Source: Rhynchopus sp. YZ270_cl-10
Lineage: Eukaryota > Euglenozoa > Diplonemea > Diplonemida > Diplonemidae
Assembly (NCBI GenBank): GCA_964035575.1
Contig: OZ037919.1
Coordinates: 992,001-1,056,000 of the forward strand
DNA length: 64,000 nt
Direction of reading: 5' to 3'
The notes under the pieces are model-generated. The model did no database searches. It saw only the letters and a list, made by a program, of their open reading frames with translations, and had not been told where the DNA came from. Shown one piece after another: positions 54,701 to 63,700 of this stretch. The first letter of the stretch is position 1. Each line of letters opens with the position of its first letter. Position numbers and translations under genes: made by a program.

Positions 54701-57700
54701 TCAGACCTTCGCGATGCCATCATCGAAGACCCCTTCTCCCAAATCTCTGCCACAGCAACGGTCGGCGCATCCCTCGATGTCGATGTTTCCGTCCGCATAC
54801 CCTCCTTGGGATCGATTTCTGGAGGCGTCGCTATTGCAGTAGTACCCACCGAAGGCCACGCCGGCTTTTTCATAGACCTCAAAGAGAATTTCACTGCCCC
54901 AAACTCCTCCGATTTTGAGGTGACCATCACCGGAGCTGATATTCCCAACTTCAAGAATTTGACGTTAACTGACATCATTGGATTGGTGTCTGATGGTGTC
55001 GACCTTCTCTTTGGAAATTCCGCGGCAGATCCGGTTGTAGAAGGGTTGCTTTCGGATCTCCCTCTGTTGGATGTCGAAATTCCGTTGATTGCGTTTACCC
55101 CGAGGACCATGATCTCCGCGATTCAAACTGCGCTGGGTACTTTGGAAAGTCTGCTTGCAAACCAAACCGGGTCTGTCGAGCGGGTCGAGCTTTTAATCGA
55201 AGAAGCCTTGGGTCTGTCAGATGATAACGACCCGGATTGCACCGGGTCGTGTCTTGTAGAGTTTACCTTTGCAAACAGCAAGCTGATCCTTGCCGTTCAA
55301 TATGAAGCTACCCCGACACTACCTACACTTTCATTTGATATGAACCTACTGGATATGATGTCCTTCGCGGGGATTGACCTTCCGCAGAACATTCAGGATG
55401 TGCTAGGAGACTTCATCGATTTGGAGGCGAACATTGTCATTTCATTGAGCGGAGGAGCCAGCGCAAAGCTTGAGCTTGGTGTGGATATGAGCACTACACC
55501 CTTCCGTGTCTTCATTGGCGCAGGCACGGCGCTGCAGGTGAACGTTCTTGCCTCTGCTTCAGGGGATCTGACGTTAACCCTTGGACCAATCGGGTTTGGA
55601 ATCGAAAACGGTATTGTCGCAGTGCACAGCGGAGAGGAGGCGGAGGGTGCAGCAAAGGAGCACGCCTATCTGCGGTACGGGCTCTCGCAGGACCATTACC
55701 TCTCAGATGGGTTTTCTTCGATCATCAGCGGGTTTGCACTGACGTCTGCAGGGAAGGTTACCGCAGAGCTGCCGTTAACAGGGATTGACACCTTAAACGT
55801 TGCGATTAACGACCTCGAAGCATTCATGGAGAAGATAAAGAACGGTGACCTCAGTGCCGGAGGGGTCGATCTCAGTGGAGCTACGATGAATGTTAGTGAG
55901 ATTTTCGAGAGTCTTGCGAACCCGCTCTTCGGGGTGAACCCGCTGACTGCAATTCTTGCAGACAAGAATACGATTCTGAATGGCATTGACGATATGTTTG
56001 ATCGCATTGATTTGGCAATCACTGCTGCGGATGGTGTGCTGGGGTCTATGGACGTTCCGGTTGTGAAGAACAAAATCCGCGAGGTCATCAAAGCCGATTT
56101 CATCGACAACTTCAGAATCACCCTTCGCGACACCCTCAGCTCTGCTCTGGAGCAGGCAGGAGACGACAGCGTCGCTCAGGTCGTCCGCGATGCCATGGTC
56201 ACCCTCTTCAAGGACACTCTAGGAATCCTTAAGGGCGACACCATCCCAATTTTGATCAAAAAGGAGGACGGTACGACTATGGAGGGTATTCTCGATGCAG
56301 ACGGCGCGCTTGAAAGCGGTGCCGTCATGGACGATGCGGACGCAGTGGAATGGGATGTGACCTTAGGTAAGGACATTACTTTCGACCAGCAATTCGATTT
56401 CGATCTTGGTCTCTCAGAGCTTCCCTTAGAGCTTAATGCAACAGGAGGGGTCAACCTGGTGATTGGATGGGATTTCAAGCTGTGGTTTGGGATCAGCATT
56501 GCGAGAGGGTTCTATATGAACGTCGCGGAAACGGAGATGGAGTTTTATGCGAAGCTTACCCTTCCTGGTCTTGCAGTGACCGGGAGTCTGTTCATTCTTG
56601 AGGCCTCTATCGTTAACAGAGATGACCTTACTATTCTTCTTGGTCGTGCTGCAGTGGATGTGACCGAGCCAAGCGGAGATGGGTTCCTGACTTTCAAAGA
56701 AATCAAAGAAGGTGGTGCCGACTTGCTGAGAGTCAACTCTGAGTTTAAGGTGGTTGTTGGAATGGATTTGACGCTGGGTTTGGCGAATATGGAAGGTCTG
56801 CCAGAGTTCAAGACGTTGATCTACACCTACTACGAGGCGACGTGGGAGCGGAAGTCAACGAAGGGAACGCTGGCTGGCCAGGATGTTGCGATTCCTGATG
56901 AAGAAGAGGCGCTTCCGTCTCAAGGGGACATTCCGATTTCGACACTGCTCTTGGCAGATGTGGGGCTCGACCTGGGGGAGTTTGTGACGAACATCCTGAA
57001 CCCAATCTTCACGAAGCTCAACGACTTCCTTGCCCCCATCTTGCCCATCCTCCAGGCCCTGCAAAAGCCCCTCCCCGTCATCTCGGACCTCGCAAAGCGT
57101 GATGTCTCGCTTCTCGAACTCCCAGAGCTTTTGATCAACGGCCTGCTTGGAGCTGGAGGACCGGTCAGAGGAAGTGTCAAAAACGTGCTCGGATTTTTGA
57201 ACGCAATCACCGAGATTGTTGACCTAGCAATCGCGGTGATTGAGGTGATCCAGGAGCTTGCTGACCCGGTAAACCAGGACACCAATTTGAGAATCTCCTT
57301 TGGAAGCTGGAAGATTGATAGCAACGGATTTTCGAAGTACACTGACGACCTTCCTGAAGGGTTTGTGGTGTCCGACAGACATGCGCAGGTAATGGCCGAT
57401 GACAATCCAGACGAGCCGGTCGCAGCATCGTCACAGACCGGAACTTCAAAGATGAAGGCGCTCTTCGCATCGCTGACCAACCCCGACGCCATCTTCAACC
57501 TTCCGTTCCTGTCTGCCTCTGGCGTCATGGGGCTGATCACAGGAAACGATGTGGACCTCTTTGTCATTAACACACCAAAAATGGAGATCGACGTGACGAT
57601 CGACTTCTGGATGCCAATCGCGGCGGTGATTGTTGTGGACTTCTACGGGTCCTTCCAGTTCAGCGCGGGGCTCTCCCTTGGTTACGATTCGTCAGGTATT

Positions 57701-60700
57701 CGGAGGGCGATTGAGCAGAACAACCCGCTTCTTGCGTTGGATGGATTCTTCATTTCGGACACCGACCTTTCAACCGGAACCGGCGGTGTTGACATCCCCG
57801 AGATCTACGCGTCAGGTACCGTGCGTGTTGGTGCGACTCTGAACGTTTTGCTTGCAAAGATGAGCGGAAGTGGTACCCTCTCCTTCACCGGAAGCATCGA
57901 CCTTTACGACCCTAACGACGACGGGAAGATCCGCTTCAGCGAGATCAAGAGCATTATCGACAAAGGGTCATTCTTGGACATCTTCAACATTAAGATCAAG
58001 ATGTGCGCTGGCGCCACGTTCAGCGTCGACATTTTCAACCCCTTCGTGAACTGGAAGTGCAAATGGTACGGCTGCTGGCCGCGTGGACGCTGGGAGAGTG
58101 TGTACCGCTTCTCTGTGTACTCCTGCTTCTTGGAGCTCGACACGACGCCGCCGGCACTGCCGATTCTTGCGGAGGTGGAGTCGAATGTGTTGCAGCTCAA
58201 CATCGGACCACGTGCAGGAAAAAGAGAGACAGGGGACACCTCGGACAAGGGAGAGTACTTCACGATCAGCTACGTCAGCGGCAGTGCTGGAGACGAAAAC
58301 GTCGAGGTGCTCTTCGGAACCCCCCCAGCCTCTGGCCAGGACGACAACCGTCAGGCGCAGGAGTTCACCGGCTTCCTCAGCTACTACGGAGACGGCAACA
58401 AATTCTCGGACACCATCCACCTCGTCAATCCTGTTTCCCGCGGAACCTTCAAGGGCGGCACCGACGCAGGGTATGACAGACTGATCCTCGACTTCTCCAC
58501 CTTTGCTGGCGCAATCGCTGACGGTACCCTCACGGACGGACAGATCAAGGGCTTTGGGATGTCTGGAGACGGCATTTTTTACAGCGAGTTTGAAGAGGTG
58601 CAGATCTATTTGAATGGACAGGCGAACCGCGTTGTTGTGACAGGGTCTTCTGCGGGGACAACGATGAAGGTGTTTTTGAACGGCGGCAACGACAAGGTGG
58701 AGGTTACTTCGAGCGCACTTATTGCAGGCAACCTGGAGTTCACCGGCGGCGACGGACAGGACACCCTCTACGTCGCAGCCACCTCTGCAGGGACAGGAAC
58801 ACTCTACTCAACGAAGGTCGAGCTCCCTTCCATGGGCGGCACGCTCACGTACAGTACTATGGAAGTCATCAGAGTCACGCTCACCAGCGGGGTCGACACC
58901 TTCGTCGTGGACTCCACGCCGTCCGGTGCGTCTGTCGAAGTGCAAGCCTCAGGCGGCGCAGACTCCATCACCGTCGGTACCGGATCCCTCGACACCCTCA
59001 TCACCTCCCCCGTCAAGGTGTCAGGATCAAGCCTCGCAAACCTCATCATCAACGACGCCGACGACACCGCAACAGGAAACGTTGGTGACATCAGCTCCAC
59101 CCGCATCACAGGGTTGGGCCTTTCCCCAGACGGCGTAACCTACAGCCAGATGGCGAGCGTTACCATCAAGCTTCCTGAGAGACAGCCCTCTGTGTTCACA
59201 GTGTCCAGCACGCATAGCGGGGAGACCACCGTGACCGGAGGCAACTTTGCAGACAACATCACAATCAGCGGTGTCAGTGGTGAGACGTGGATTAATGGAG
59301 GTGACGGAGACGACAACTTTGAGGTTCCGGTGACGATTGAGGGTGACACAGTGTTGAACCGCATTGCGAAGCTTCTGCACCTGGACGCACAGAACGGAGA
59401 CGACCACTACAGCATCGGGTTCTCTGGGACAGGCCAGTCGCGCATACACATTGAGGACACCGGCTTCTGGAACAACAACGGCGCGGAGACAAACACTCTC
59501 ACCATCAGCGGGACTGCTGCAGACGACATCATCCTCTTCAGGAAGAACTTCATTGCGCTGATGCACACTGATGCCGACGCTGCAGAGCGCATCGACATTG
59601 ACAGGACCATCAACGGAGGGATCACCGTCAACGGGCTTGCTGGAGACGACTCTTTCATCACCGACGGCACTGCAGGGATCATCACGCAGAACGGCGGTGC
59701 CGGCGACGACCGTTTCCTGATTGGACAGCTCTACAACTCGCTGCGTGTTGCTGCCAACATGTCTGAGGCTGACGACGCCTTCGACACCACCCTCACCACA
59801 GAGGGCTACCTCAGCGACGGCAACGGCGAGCATATGAACTGCAACGGCGAGAGCGGCGCAGACTCCTTCATTGTGATGCGCAACCTGGGCACCCTCTCGC
59901 TCCGTGGTGGTGTCGACAACGACCGCTTCACGGTGCGTGCCTTTGCCCTCGCAGACGCTGAGGACCAATCCCAACCGGACCCTGCCCTAGGCCAAACCGA
60001 CGTCGGCACCGACGAAGGCGACGACACTGTCTACTACACAGTCAACGCGCCGGTCACCATCGACGGAGGACCTGGCTTCGACACCCTCGTCGCCATTGGA
60101 ACAGAATTCCCCGACATCTTCGTTGTGACCAGAGACGGCATCTACGGTGCCGGGCTGTACATCACCTTTGTTGGCATTGAAAGCGTGGAGCTGAACACCG
60201 CAGGCGGCGACGACGAGATCTTCATCATGAGCACCTCCGCGTCTGTTAAGACAAGTGTCTACGGTGGGCTTGGCAGCGATAAGGTGTACATCACACCGCG
60301 CTATTCAGTACCAGTCTCGAGCAGTGACCTGAAAGGGCACAACGGCATCATCGAGCATACCCTTACCAGCGAGACGGATTCGAACTACGACGGCCTTGAG
60401 ACGCATGGTGTCACGGCGTACATCACCGACGCTGACAACGCTTCCATCGCTGTTGTCGTGCCCACAGAAATCCAGGTCATCGAGGAGTCCTCCGTCAAAG
60501 GCGAATGGACAGGAGTGTACTACCTACGTCTCGGCCACGCCATCACAAAGAACGGTGTCAACGACAGCGTCACCGTCAACATCGTCGTCCCCGACGCCCC
60601 CTCCGAGAACCCTACCTCCCGCTCCGTCGTGGTCTCCCCCAATGTCATCACCTTCAAGGACACCGATTGGTACACCGCTGCCGCTATCACAGTCACGGTG

Positions 60701-63700
60701 GTCACCGACTACGCGATCGAGGGCAATGAGGTGGTCTTCCTAGGCCACGCTGTGGTGCAGCTGTCCAACCAGGATGGGTACGACTCACTGAAGATCCCAT
60801 CTGTTCCGGTCCGCGTCGTTGACGCCGACCAAACTGAGCTCTACATCGTTGAAACGCCTGACACCACAACAGGCATGCGCATCTCCGAAAGCGGTCTCGG
60901 CACAGTCACTTCCACTGTCGAATACGAGGTGCTACTTCGTCCATGCGTATCAGAGTCGCGTCCACAGGATGTTTCAGTGACAGTTGACTTCGACGCAGAG
61001 CAGGTTACGGTGCTTCCGTCTACGTTCTCCTTCACAGAGGGAACACACTGCAGGCAGACTGTCGTGGTGACAGCGGTCAACGACAACTTGGTCGAAGGGT
61101 TCCACTTTGTTGCGCTCCAGCATTCGGTTACGGTCGCATCTTCGAACGCGATTTACTATTCTGCGGACCTTACGCTGGACGCAGTCAACATTGAGATCCT
61201 CGACAACGACGCGCCTGCCATGGCTGTCCTCGAGTACGAAGGCAGCACCACACTGATCGAAGCGCTGGCCACAGACTTCTACTTCATCTACCTGACAATG
61301 ATCCCGGAGGGTACCGTCACTGTCGACATTGCGGTCGCTCTGTCGGAGGTGTGGGGCGACTCCTCTGCCGCCCGCAAGCAGGTCTCCGTTACACCACAAA
61401 CCGTGGTATTCGGTGAGGATGATTACTACAAACCGGTGACAATCTCCGTTACTGCGCTTGAAGACGGTGTTATCGATGAAGGCGAAACGACGCAACAGTT
61501 TGCATCACAGCCTGCCTTGGCATACCAAATCCAGGGTTCTTTGACGGTTGGTGGCGGTTATGCGGAAGGGACAATCACAACAGTCAAAGCCATCATGTAT
61601 CCAGGAGAAGTCGACATCGAGGCGTTCCCCGGACAAACCAACAAATGGCTCACCGTGCGTGAGGAGGAGCAGGTGGACCACCTCATTGTCGAGAACACAG
61701 GCGGCTTCCTCCCGACAACAACATACCTCGAGGAGGGTCGCATCACCGGAATGGGCATGGGAGTCACCAGGACGCTCGAAGGCACCGTCATCCTCGGCGG
61801 GGTTTCATACACTGGCATGGAGAACGTCACAGTGAACCTCGGCCCTGCAACCGACACCGTCATTGTGAACGGCACCCACCCCGGGGCGACCTACGTCAAC
61901 GCTGGGAAGAGCGACGACACCTTCACCATTCTCGGTGCAAACGGGCCGGTCATTTTGAACGGATCGACCGGAAATGATAACTTCACCTTCGGCGCTGAGG
62001 ATGGGCTGATGAGTGCCATCCAAGACATGGTGTGCGTTGATGGAGGCGAGGGAACCGACTATCTCTGGGTCAACAACACACAGGGGAACCCTGATAGTCA
62101 GGCAGGCTTTTTGTCACGCACCGACCTGACCGGGCTTGGTATGTACAATGTTGTGCGCGGTACTGCCTCTGTTGCTGTTCAGATCCTTGCAGTGCGTGGC
62201 AGCAGTGGTACCTTTGGAGTAAGCTTTGCTGTGGACGGCGTGACCCACTCCTTTACATTCAACTATGGGGAGTGGCCCAGCGCGATGGAGGATGCGATGC
62301 AGGCTGCGGTGTTCCCCAACTCCGATGGGTGCGGAACGTCGGACCCTGCAGATGGACCGTGCTCACACAGTTTCGCGATTGACAGACTCCCGTGGGGTTA
62401 CATCGTGCGTTTCGTCGGTGAACTTGATGCTACCGGCTCGCGCGCAGTCAGCGCAATCACCCTCGACACCACAAGCATCGTAGGCACAACCGAGGAGCTT
62501 CTCGGCGCAGTCAACATCAACTCCCGCCCCTTCCTTGCCGGCGCTCTGTACGTCAACATTGAAACGCTTGACATCGACCTCGCCACCGATCTTGCCGACA
62601 CCATCAACATCCGTGGCACCTCCATCCCAACCACCGTACGCACCCACGGCGGGGACGACACCATCATCGTTGCCTCCGACGCTGTGGTTCTCAACAACGT
62701 CGATGCGCTCACAGTGCAGAAGGTCGAAGGGCGTCTTGACTACGTTGAAGCGCTTCTTACCTTGCATGGAGGGGACTCTGGCAGAACACGTCTTATGGTG
62801 TCCGACACTGAGGCAACGACAGGGAAGACCAATGTGGAGCTCACAGCAGGGCTCATCAACAACCTTGCGCCGGCACAGATTGTCTACTCCGGTGCGGACT
62901 ATTCGCGAGGTGTCAACGTCTGGCTCTCAGCGCACACTGATGTGGTCACCGTTAGCAGCACCTACGGCTCTGAGGCTAATGCTTCTGTTGAGGACGTTCG
63001 TACCATCACCTCGCTTTTCACCGGCGCTGGGGACGACCGCGTCACAGTGGAGCTCTCTTCAGAAGGAAACGGCTTCTTCGTTGTCGGAACCGAAGCAGGA
63101 AATGACTATGTGAACGCCGCGACGTCGACCCTGCCGTTAGTGATTGTGGGTGGATACGACAATGACACGATCATCTCCGGTCTGGGCAGTGACATTATCT
63201 TTGGCGACACCGGTAATGTGAAGGTCGGCGACGACATTGTCGGTGTGCCTGCTGGCAGCGAACCCGCCCTGAGTGGTGTCCTTGCAACGCTCACCTCTGC
63301 GTTCACTGACCACAGCACCTCCTGCTACGCTGGAGGGGACGACACGATCACCACCTCAGGCGAGGCTGGCTACATCATCTTTGGAGGGGACGGTGTGGAC
63401 AACATCACCTCCGCCTCTGGGAATGATCTGGTCTTCGGAGACTACGGGCTTGCAACGTACACGGATGGTTCTTTGACGCGGGCAGACTCTGCGTGCAGCA
63501 GTGCAGGAGGTGATGACATCATTGCAACCAAATCCGGCAACGACATCATCTTCGGAGGCAACGGTGCAGACAGCTTGACCACCGAAAACGGCGCAGACGT
63601 TGTCGTCGGCGACCACGGCACTGTATACGTTGCGTACCCTGGTGGCTACCGTTTGGTCACTCGCGTTGAGACGACGATCAACGAGGCTGGGTCTGGCGAT

